Below, piece by piece: positions 37,301 to 49,300 of a stretch of DNA of 64,000 nt. The notes below the pieces were generated by a model, which did no database searches, was not told where the DNA came from, and was given only the letters and a program-made list of their open reading frames with translations. This stretch comes from Drosophila miranda (taxonomy: Eukaryota > Arthropoda > Insecta > Diptera > Drosophilidae), in NCBI RefSeq assembly GCF_003369915.1, contig NW_022881614.1, positions 15,354,336 to 15,418,335 on the forward strand, given 5' to 3'. The translations under genes were made by a program, and so were the position numbers. Every line of letters starts with the position of its first letter. Position 1 is the stretch's first letter.

Positions 37301-40300
37301 GTGTTTCTGTATATGTATCTGTGGCTGTGGCTGTGGGTGTGGCTCTGTCTGCATCTCGGAAATTGACGAGGGAAACGATAAAAAGGAAAGATACTCGTAT
37401 TCAACCATCCACTGAGCCCCGCGCATTTGCCACAGCGGAAGGGGAGTGCAGATATATTGTATACACACGTGTTCCATAAAGATACATACATATATGCGCA
37501 CACTCGTATAAAGATAGAAACGAGGGGAACGTTGTGAGTTGCTGCGGACACCGCAACTCTACGGTTATACCCGATACTAAGTCAGTATGGCTCTCCTCCG
37601 GCAGACGCCGCTAATATTAAACGACACGACAAAGAGTGCGTGCGAGAGAGACAGAAAATCAGTCTGAGCGTGACGTCGGGCGCTGCGTAGCCACTGCAAA
37701 TTGATTTGTTCCTTTTGGCTATAAAAATGATCTGATCTGATCCAGATTCAGCAGTCTGATAGATATGGTCATTATCTATGATTCTGCGTTTTTAGTTTTC
37801 TCGAATGTGCAATATTGTGAATGCAACAGATTTTCGTCTTTTGTGTGGGCGGAAGGGGGTGGGGCGAAACTTTGAGATACACGTTTTATAGTAAGATCTA
37901 ACAGAAGTGCGGATACCAAATTTGGTTACTCTAGCCTTAATAGTCTCTGAGATTTTTGAATATCCCCAGATTTTCGTCCTTTGCGGGGGCGGAAGTGGGC
38001 GGGGCAAAGTTTTGAAATATTCTTGTAGCAGTGACATATCACAGAAGTCTGGATCCAAAACATCGTTGCTCTCGCTCTTATAGTCTTTGAGCACTAGGCG
38101 CTGAAGGGGACGGACAGACGGACAGACGGACGGACGGACAGACGGACAGACAGACATGGCTCAATCGACTCGGCTATTGATGCTGATCAAGAATATATAT
38201 ACTTTATGGGGTCGGAAACGATTCCTTTTGGACGTTACACACATCCACTTTTACCACAAATCTAATATATCCCAATACTCATTTTGAGTTTTGGGTATAA
38301 ATATATGTATTTCACATGCGAATAAATTGGGATTGTTTTTTTCGATCCGACACCCCCTCAATTTTGGTATGCAATGCACATATGTATATATTCGTATTCT
38401 CGTTTTCTCGCATGTTTTTATACCCGATACTCAAAATGAGTATTGGGGTATATTAGATTTGTGGTAAAAGTGGATGTGTGTAACGTGTAAGAATATTTCA
38501 AAACTTTGCCCCGCCCACTTCCGCCCCCACAAAGGGCGAAAATCTGTGGCATCCACAATTTCGACGATACGAGAAAACTAAAAACGCTGAATCGTAGAAG
38601 ATGACTATATAATTGGACGTTGACATGCAATGACTGCATCTTTCAAGAGGCGATGCAGTTACTGCACCGTCAAGTGGCCCGTGTGACAGCAGCAGAAGGC
38701 TGTTACGCGCGGATCCCAGGCAAAACGCAGCCCTCCTCCCGCCCAACCGACCGAGGGGCGCTGCCGCATGACGCGCGGTGCGTAGCCGAACCAAACGCGA
38801 ACATGGTCTAATAGCTATTAGACTAACATTCGAGGAAAATTAGTACTAAACTTACTAAGAAACTAAGCATGCAATCAAAGTACAAATACCACTACAGTTA
38901 CTAATTAATAGAAAGGTGTGTAAGGATTAATAATTTAATAAGAGGAAGAGAATTAGTGATGGATATAATATGGTAGAGGGAATTATAATCCGAGCATAAG
39001 ACCCTAAACGGTTCATGCAAGGAACAATTCGATCTACAAAGTGGAAGGAACAACGGTATAAAATTTCTAGTCAGACTAATAGGAATCGTGAAGTTTATGC
39101 AGCTCAACAGATCAGGGCTGTCTATGTCACCCCTGATCAAGTTGTGCATAAATATCACACCAAGCATTTTTCTACGGTTAACTAAGGATGGGAGGTTTGC
39201 TAATAGTAGTCTACTAGAGTAAGATGGGAGTCTTACACCCGCATCCCAGTTAAGGCCCCGCAGAGCAAAGAGTACAAAGTTTTTCTGTACTGATTCTATA
39301 CGGTCCTGGTGTACTTTGTACTGAGGGCACCATACACAGGAGCCGTATTCTAAGATCGGACGAACAAGCGAGGTATAGAGAGTCTTTGTTATATAAGGGT
39401 CGTCAAATTCCTTTGACCACCTCTTTATAAACCCAAGCACGCCCATGGCCTTATTTACCATGGTAGAAATGTGTTCGGAAAACTTTAACCTGGGGTCTAA
39501 CATAACACCCAGATCATCCACCAGGGTAATTCTCTCAAGAGAATTGGCTCAAGGGAGCCAACAAATGGCTAGAACGATGAAATGTCATAACTTAGCATTT
39601 CGAGGCATTAAGGTGTAACAAGTTTGCACAACACCATGACTGAAAGTTATTGAGATCGGATTGCAAGCGAGAATGAAATGAAATGTCCTTGTACTGGACA
39701 CAGAGTTTAACATCATCCGCATACATAAGTACTCGAGAGTATGTTAATACTGAAGGTAAGTCATTAATAAAGAGTGTGAAGAGTAAGGGGCCTAGATGGC
39801 TGCCTTGTGGTACTCCCGAAGAAACCTTTACTGGGAAAGAGAGGGAGTTTTTGAAGAGGACTTTTTGAGACCTAGAACAAAGATAGCTAGAAATCCATCT
39901 CAGGAGGTTGGGCGGAAACCCTAAAAGGTCAAGTTTATGCGCTAAAAGGGAATGGTTTACAGAGTCGAACTTTACTAAAGTCGGTGTAAATAACATCCGT
40001 CTGTAAGTTACATTGAAAGCCTTTAATAATGAAAGAGGTAAACTCTAACAAGTTCGTGGTGGTTGATCGCCGCCTTATAAATCCATGCTGAGTTGGAGAT
40101 ATAAGTGACTTGCAGAGATGTTGCAAGTGCGGAGTTAAAACCCTCTCAAACATTTTAGGAATAGCGGATAACTTTGCTATACCTCTATAATTTTTTGCAT
40201 CAGACTTGCTACCTTTTTTATGGAGAGGAATTATAAACGATTCCTTCCAGATCGGGGGGAAGCAAGAAGAATCAATGAATAGGGTGAATAGTTTAAGCAA

Positions 40301-43300
40301 AGGTCCACACAGAGCCTCGGCGCAGTACCTGAGTACACAACCTGGAACCCCGTCTGGACCCGGTAAAAACACCGGCTTAACTAGTCGAAGATCATGAAGT
40401 AGGGAACATTCATTTAACAAGGGACTGAAAATGCCGTTCGACCTCGGTAAACCGTATGGGTACGGATGACCAGAGTAGCTTTCCTCAGAATAGGTGGTTT
40501 GGAAGAATTGGGCAAAAAGATCGGCAATTGCCTGATCATTATTTGCCGACGTATTACAAAATGATAGCGAGGATGGGTGTGCGGACGTTCTACGCTTACT
40601 GTTTACGAAGCTGTAAAACTGCTTAGGGTCCTGAGAAAAACGTATCCTGCATCGAGATAGGTAGTTCTTATAGCATTGAGCATTAAGAACTGAAAAGTTT
40701 GACCGAGCTAATACATAGCGAGAGTGAGAAGTAGGAGAACCCACTTCTTGAAATTTTTTATAAAGTCTTGATTTTAAGTTTTTTAGACTGGATAACTCTT
40801 TGGTAAACCAAGGGGGTTTTCCAGATCTAGTCGGACAAGAAAGCGGGACACAAGAATCGAAAAATGTGCCAAGAACATTGTAAAAAATGTTTGTGCCTTT
40901 TATGATATCAGTGCACAAGTACAAAGCGGACCAATCAAAATCCCTAATGAGGTTATTAAGCTTCGCAAACTCGGCTTTACGAAAGCAGCGGACACGTTCG
41001 GGCAGCCTACTCGACCGATCCAATACAGTTTGTCCTATATCTAGCGACACCTCGAAAGTAGGGTGGTAGGCGTCTTCAGGTATAGTGAGCGGAAGGGCTC
41101 GGGTTAACAACACTATGGTCGGATCCGATACAAAGCACAGATCAAGCAATCGACCCAAGGAATTTTTCACATGGTTGACTTGAGACAGGGATAGGTCAAG
41201 CAAGCCGTCAACAAAGTCATGTCGTGACATGGGCACTAGGATACTAGACTCGCTTACCGAAGACCAAACAGTGCCTGGCAAGTTGAAGTCACCAAGAACT
41301 ATCATACGATCTTTATCAGATAGCGAGGAAGAAACAGCGGTTAAAGCGGACAAGTGCTGCTCATAAATTGAAATATCCGAAGAAGGTGGGATATACGAGC
41401 AAGTAATGAATATAGCGAAAGCGGGAAGAATCAGTTTTACACACAGGAATTCCAGTTCCTGTTGAACTTGGACTGTGAAGTGTTCCGACGTGAAGTAAGA
41501 GTCCACTGCAATTAGAACCCCCCCTGCCCGTCGAGACGAACGGTCCTTTCTAAAAGTTGTGTACCGACCTGCCAAAACCTCGGAACTAAGAATGTCCGGC
41601 TTTAACCAGGTTTCAGTAAACACAATAACGTGGGAAGCAAATGCAACACTATCCCGGAAAAGAATGCTGAGCTTACTACGCAAGCCTCTTAAATTCTGAT
41701 AGGTTACTAAAAGAGAAGTTAGTTTTTTGGAAAGGTGGAAGCAAGACGGGAAGTTGAGGAAGAGGAAGTTGTGGTTGAGGGTGGCACACTGGAAAGATTT
41801 GGAAGGGATATGGGGGGCCTATTCTTCTTCTTAGCCTTAAACTCCTTCACCACCAAATGCTCCGGCCAAAATTTGGCGGAGCAAATGGTGTCAAATTGAG
41901 TTGGGGAGATGCTTATCTTAAACGAGGCTATCTCCCTGGCATAAGAGAAGTTAAATTTCTCCACCTTTAAACCCACGGCTTTTATTTTGCTTTGAATAAA
42001 AACATCATTAGATGTGAGGTCAGGGGCCAGCCGTGAAGCAAAAACTTGTCGTTTTGGTGGGACTCCCACCAGTGGTTTAGTCACCACAGGCCTAGTACCT
42101 GTGGTGGCAATATCCGGAGGTCCGGAACGTCTATTTACTGGTGGGATCGGGATAGACGGGACAACTAGCGAACTTGCGGACACCACGGACACGGACGCTG
42201 CAGACGTACTTGGCTGCACATTCTCCGAGGCGATGAATTCGGCTACCGAATCTGCATCGCCAGCAGCTGTCGTTGCCCTTGGAGTGGCAAACGAGATCAA
42301 CTGCTGCACACTTGGACTGGTCGGAGTCAGTTTTTCGGCGGCGCACGGCTGAGTGACGGTTGGCAATTGCAGATCCCGCGGAGTGACCTTTTTGCGCCTC
42401 GGAGACTCATTCAGCAGTTTTAAACCGCTAAACTGAGCCTCCATGGCTAGGAGCCGATCGTATTGGTTTTTAAAACCAACGGTCAGCTCCTTAAAGCCAC
42501 TCCGCGTCTGCCTCATGAAAGCCACCATGTCTTTCTCCACCGCACGGCATGCCTCGCAACTGTAATGCAAGCCATTACGTTTGGCTATAGCATCACTCAC
42601 GAGGCCAGAAAATCCAGCGCATTTTGCGTGCACTACGCTGTCGCAGAGCCAGCAGGGGACATTCGGCTGATCGTGGGTGATCTGCTTCTTACAGCTTTTT
42701 TTGGCACAGACCACAGCGTATTCCATTTTATTATTTATTTATATACTATTATTTGCAAAACAAATTGGTATCAGACCAATGTGCCAGACAACGCTCAAAG
42801 CGGAATTGGTAAAAAAAAAGAGAGCAGAGTGGAGAGCGGTTATAGCGAGAGCTACTAAGCAGAGAGCTCTATTGCTCGGAAAGTTTGAAGAGCGAGAGAG
42901 AAAGAACAGTTATTGAAGTTTAGGTGATAGCGAGAGAGTGATAAAACAACAAAGGCTACCAGACGAGAGCGGACTGCAATGCAATGTAATGCGTACTCAC
43001 TCACTGCAACAACCCAAACACAAGCACAAGCACAAGCCGACGCCGAAAAATAAAAAGTTAAATAATGTTTTAACACAAATCAAAAGGCATGCACTCGCGT
43101 AATAGAATAGGTTTCCAGATTGTTGTCTGGTTAGGAAGTATAATTAGAATTTAGTTAGGAAAACACCGGCTGTTTATTCAAAACAAAAGAAAAAAATGCG
43201 GAGCGCAAAACAAAAATACGTCTGATCACTACGAAAGATAATCGGATTCTTCTAGAGTGCAAAATCTGAACCAGATCGTATAATTATTATAGCCAGAATC

Positions 43301-46300
43301 AAGAAAACAATTTCATTCTTTCTCGCTCTGTCTCTCTCTAACACACAGGTTTCATGGTCGGTTTTGCCAATTGCAAAATATGAGTTCAAGGATCTCAGAA
43401 CCCATAAGAGCTAGAGGAACCAAATTTGGTGTCCTTACTGCCACACGTGTCAAAATTTCGCCACACCCCCTTCCGCCCCTGCAAAGGACGAAAATCTGGG
43501 GCATCCACAAATCTCAGAGACTATTAACGCTAGAGTAACCAAATTTAGTATCCGCACTCCTGTTAGATCTCACTATAAAACGTATATCTCAAAATTTCGC
43601 CCCACCCCCTTCCGCCCACACAAAGGACGAAAATCTGTTGCATCCACAATATTGCAGATTTGAGAAAACTAAAAACGCAGAATCATAGATAACGACCATA
43701 TCTATCAGATTGCTGAATCTGGATCAGATCAATTTGCAGTGGCTACGCAGCGCCCGACGTCACGCTCAGACTGATTTTCTGTCTCTCTCGCACGCACTCT
43801 TTGTCGTGCCGTTTAATATTAGCGGCGTCTGCCTGAGGAGAGCCTTACTGACTTAGTAACGGGTATAACTGTAGAGTTGCGGTGTCCGCAGCAACTCACA
43901 ACGTTCCCCCTCGTTGTTTTTCTGATTTGATACATATTTTTGTTTGATTTTTTTTATGGGGCATGGCTATGAAGTGAACTCGACTTTAATGGTTAACAAT
44001 TTGATTCTTATTCATTTCAACAGGGCAGCGATGTGTCCGTTGCCGAGGCCTATGCATTCGACGACTTCAACAATTTAATGAAGGTAAAATTTGACCTACA
44101 TTCCTAGTCATTCTTCTAGTCCCCAGCTGCACTCGCACTGCCATTCGTAGTAGTCCACATTCACATATAGTACTATTCCTCTTTACATTCATTAAATTCC
44201 AAGTGCCGCCTTCACATATACATATGTACCCAGAGAACGAGAATGAGTCAGAGTCAGAGAGCGGAAGGAATTCTGGCCGCGACCTTTTCCGAGGTCTTTT
44301 GGGTGGCGGACCGCCATTCGTGGTCCAAATTGCTCTTGGTCTCTGGACATCAAATAAATTTTCTTATTAAGAAATATTTTCCTGTCGCTGCTGTTCTACT
44401 CTGTAGACTTTGCCTTCGTGAGCTCATTATTAAATATTGCATCAAACAAAATCTCGTACCAGTTGATAATGATGATAAATTACAATCAAAAATGTACCAT
44501 AATTCCTTTGAGGTGGAAAGAAACATTCATTGGAGTGATGCAAAGAAGAGGTGCCAGTACATAATTTGGAAATAAATACAAACTAAGCCGTCCAAAAGTG
44601 AGGACCACAAAAGAAAAGGATAAGCTGAAGCTTACAACAGAAAATAATACCAGAGAATGTCAGCCACAAAAAGGATTTCCTCTACATGCTTGATTTTTTG
44701 GGGAGGAAAGCAATAAATGTTGGCCTTGAAGAACGGAACATTGTGTAATATTTGATGCATTACCATGCATAAGTAAGGAAATTCATTCGGATCCCTCTCT
44801 CTCTGGAGCCCGTTGTGTGGGTGGGCTTTTGTTGGTTTCTTGGGCCCTCGCACCGAAAGTTTTGCTGTTGGCGAAGCCATTAGGCAGCCAAGGCTGTCCG
44901 AATTCCGACATTAAAAGTGGCCGGGATGGGTGTACGGTACGGAAAAGGAACCCCGGACAGAAGGCAGTCCTGATTGTTTGCTCAACTAATGGCCGCGTCG
45001 CCACCAAGGCAAATTGCCAATAGTTGAGACGCTCTCAACCACCTCGTGGCTGGTTCTCAATTAGGCTTTTCTGTGGGCCACAGTCGAAGATGGCTGATTA
45101 ATTGCAGTAGAAAGCAGTTAAAGGGAACGGTAAAAACTGAATTAAACACTGAAAATGCCAGTCAAAATGTGAAGGACATGTCGAAACCTACCATTTCGAA
45201 CCTACCTCTAGACTGTGCGCCATTTGTCTGCCTTGCATATTTGTGTTTGCTTTGGCACCGCAAGGAGATAGCGTGTCGACACGTTGTGTCAATATCCCCC
45301 CCCCCCCCCCCCAGCCAAAACACAAACTGCAGTGCAAAAGTTGAGCAATTCCTGCGGCGAGTGTCACGTTAACATTTTGCCACTCGCATCATTTTGGGTC
45401 CCGTCTCCCCTGTTGGCGAGAACCATTCACCCCATGCCCATGCCCACCGCCCACCGGCACAGTGTTTGCCTAAACGTTTCCATTAAAGTGAAAATTGTTA
45501 CTCCCATTGTGTTGCTTTCTTTCGTTCTAATTTCATTAGCCAAGCCCGGACAAGCCAAAAATATTTGTCCATTTTTAATCAAACAATCTCCTTGGGCTAT
45601 TGCAGTATCCCTCGTGGGGTATATAGGCACTTGGTTGGGATAGGACTACAATAGAATGAGGGAGGGAGTGCTTTGGAGATGTATTGATCCCTGTAAAATA
45701 AACGAGGGGGAACGTTGTGAGTTGCTGCGGACACCGCAACTCTACAGTTATACCCGATACTTAGTCTGTATGGCTCTCCTCCGGCAGACGCCGCTAATAT
45801 TAAACGAGAGAGACAGAAAATCAGAAAATCTTCAGCGCCTAGTGCTCAAAGACTATAAGAGCGAGAGCAACGATGTTTTGGATCCAGACTGCTGTGATAT
45901 GTCACTGCTACAAGAATATTTCAAAACTTCGCCCCGCCCACTTCCTCCCCCACAAAGGGCGAAAATCTGTGGCATCCACAATTTCGACGATACTAGAAAA
46001 CTAAAAACGCAGAATCGTAGAAGATAACTATATCTTCTAGAGTGCAAAATCTGAACCAGATCGTATAATTATTATAGCCAGAATCAAGAAAACAATTTCA
46101 TTTTTTCTCGCCCTGTCTCTCTCTAACACACACGTAGCATAGCCGGCTTTGCTTAGAGTAAAACATTAGCGCCTAGATCTCAGAGACTATAAAAGCTAGA
46201 GCAACCAAATTTGGTATCCACACTCCTAATATATCGGACCGAGACGAGTTTGTTTCAAAATTTCGCCACACCCCCTGTGGAGATAATGTTTTTTATCCCC

Positions 46301-49300
46301 AATCGGCCGACTAATTATTTCGAATTAAATAAAACTCGGCGCAGAAATAAAATTACGATATGTTCTTTAATGCGTGACATCCAAATTGCAAGCGTGGCTT
46401 GCCTGCCCTTTACATTGCCGCTCCGATCGCTAAGCGCAGCTTCGCTCGGCCGACGTCGGTAGGCAGACGCAAAGCGGAGATAGCGAAGAGCGAGCTGGCA
46501 GAGAGCGTTTAGCAGGGCAAGCAAGCGCAGAGCTTTAACAAACAAGTGAGTGACATAGACATAAGTAACAAACAAAATAAGCGGCTGAGGGCCAAGAATT
46601 AGGTGCTATTTGGCAAGCAGCTAATCGGCTGGGTTCTGCTCCGAACATTCACCCCCCGTTGGAAGGCAAAGGCTTTCAACAGATCCATCCTGAAGGGGCA
46701 GAACCGCTATTTTTCCAACGGCCCTCTTGAAAAGGCCTTTTTGAGTGCGGATGACGGCTACTCTGATGGTTCCATCTTTTCCTGGGATGACGCTCTCAAT
46801 GCGGCCAAGCGGCCACCTTAATGGTGGCAGCGTTTCCTCCTTGATCATGACGAGCGCTCCTAGCTTGATGTTTGGAGACGATGACCGCCACTTGCTCCGC
46901 TCCTGAAGAATCGAAAGATACGCCGTGCTCCATTTTCTCCAAAACGCCTGCTTCATTTGACACAGCCGCTGCCATCGACTAAGTAGGTTGACCCGGAGAT
47001 GCGCCACATCTGGCTCGTCGAATGCAGCTTTCGGGGCTCCATTGAGAAAGTGGTTTGGCGTGAGCACATCTAGATCATCGGGACTTTCTGTAATTGCATA
47101 AAGCGGACGGGAATTTAACAAAGCAGAGATTTCACAAGCCAAGGTCTGAATTTCATCAAGAGTAAAAATGTAGGTCCCGACGATGCGATGAAAATGATAT
47201 TTAGCTGCTTTAACAGCCGCCTCCCACAAACCCCCAAAATGAGGTGAGCGAGGGGAGATGAATTTCCAGTCGATTCCACTAGAAACGCAGAGATGTGACA
47301 CAGCCGACTTATGAGGATCGCGGAGGAACATTTGCCGAAGCTCCAAAAGCTCATTTTTTGCTCCTACAAAATTTGTAGCGTTGTCTGACCAGATGATTCG
47401 AGGTTTGGGACGTAGACTTATAAAACTCCTTAATGCTGCCAGAAAGGATTCTGTAGATAGATCCCGAACGACTTCCAAATGAGTTGCTTTGGTGCTAAAG
47501 CATACGAAGACAGCGATGTAACATTTGATAGGAGGCCTGCTTCTGACTTCCGACTTGTGATAAAAGGGTCCGCAAAAATCAACGCCCGTTGTGTGGAATG
47601 CTGGATTAGTCCTTACGCGATCCGCAGGCAAGTTTCCCATGATATGTTCCCTCAGCACTGGCTTCAAACGAAAGCATCTAACACATTTGCGAATGATTCC
47701 CGCAACATATTTGCGTCCACCAATAGGCCAGAATTTTTGCCGAAGCAGTCCGAGCAATCCTTGAGCTCCTGCGTGGAGAAACCTTTCGTGAAAGAAGATA
47801 ATAATAGAGACAGTGACAGGATGTCCCTTAGGAAGCAGGATCGGGTGCTTCGCGTCGTAGTCCAATTCGGCATTTTGGAGGCGGCCTCCAACACGCAGCA
47901 ATCCAAAGCTATCCAGAAATGGATTCAGTGAGGCCATCGTGCTTTTTGGGGGTAGGGCCTATTTGCTGGAGAGGGCCCTTATCTCTTCCGAAAATTGTTG
48001 CTGCTGTATTGCCCTTATGAGCAAATGCGTACCATTTTTGATGTCGATTACGGTAAGTTGACCCTTCGACCGCGCTATGCCTTTGTCCTTGAGAATGTAG
48101 AATCGATATATGTAAGCAAAGACGCGCTGCATGGATCCGAATGAGTTTTGAAATTTGCAATCGTACGATACATCCCTTTCGTTTGAAACAACCAATGCTG
48201 CATGACGAGGTTCTGGTACATCGGTCGGCAATTGCAAGCCTGCAGGCCACTCTGAGCTCTCAAGACGCAAGAATGGTGGTCCAGAGATCCAAAGGCTGCT
48301 ATCCATTAGCTCAGCGGGCGTGGCTCCACGTGATATGATGTCGGCAGGATTCAACTTTGTGGGCACGTGATGCCAAGTCATTCCAGCGGTGAGCTCCTGA
48401 ATCCGCTGAACTCGATTAGAAACAAATATATTAAAATTCAATGGTGATTCTCGAATCCAGGCAAGGGCTATGGACGAATCCGACCAGCAATGTATTTGGC
48501 ATGGAGCTGATAATCCCTTAACTATGGTGGACACTAGTTCGGCTAATACGAGGGCAGCGGACAGCTCAAGCTTGGGGATAGTCATACTTTTCAAGGGCGC
48601 GACTCTGGATTTAGAGCATAAGAGATGACTTTGCACAATGCCAAGAGCTTCCGAACGCATGTATACAAAGGCGCCATATGCTGCTTGGCTCGCATCACAA
48701 AACACGTGCATTTCTAATCTGGCTTGCTGCCGAAGCACGTAACGTGGAAACTTAAAGTTTTTAACCATCGACAACTGCGAAGTCAGCTCAATCCAAGTCG
48801 TATGTAGATCCTGGGGCAGGCTTTCGTCCCAATTCAACTTTAGGCTTTCGTTCCATAGCGACTGCATAAATATTTTGGCTTTTGTGATGATGGGAGAGAT
48901 GAGCCCTAGAGGATCGTAGAACCTAGCTAGTGTAGACAGGACCGAACGCTTCGATATTGGGCCTGCAGCGGTTCCGACGTGAGCGAAGCTAAACAGAAGA
49001 TTGTCCGTGGTGGGATCCCAAACTGGACCAAGCGCCTTGGTTACTTCAGTCCCGTCATGAAAGGTAAGGAACTTTTCGCGATCCGCCTCCGATACGCCTT
49101 CCAAAGCAGCGGGTTCATTGGAACACCATTTACGTATGGGAAAACATCCTTTCGAAAGTAGCTCCTTTACCTGCTGACGAATCTTGATGACAGAATCAAT
49201 GCTGTCCCCTCCAGATATGAGATCATCGACATAGAAATCTCTTCGAACAACATCAGCGCCAAGCGGAAAACGCAACTCTTCATCATTTGCCAATTGATGC

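Larger units (their letters stand above)
38830..43050 (-). mobile_element. CR1-clade non-LTR retrotransposon (LINE)
   Basis: Minus-strand element with a 5' leader, ORF1 with a PHD-like zinc finger, and ORF2 with endonuclease and reverse transcriptase; this plan and the motif HLGPLLFTLFINDLP fit the CR1 clade. ORF1 is complete and the endonuclease half of ORF2 is open. The reverse transcriptase half has a frameshift and a stop. Both outer boundaries are approximate because I could not define a target duplication. It lies in intron 1 of the amino acid transporter, antisense to it. Confidence 0.85.

Noticed and set aside
45296..45312. Seventeen-cytosine run as a possible structural signal
   Set aside because: A single homopolymer in an intron has no supporting context. 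It is more useful as a warning of length error.
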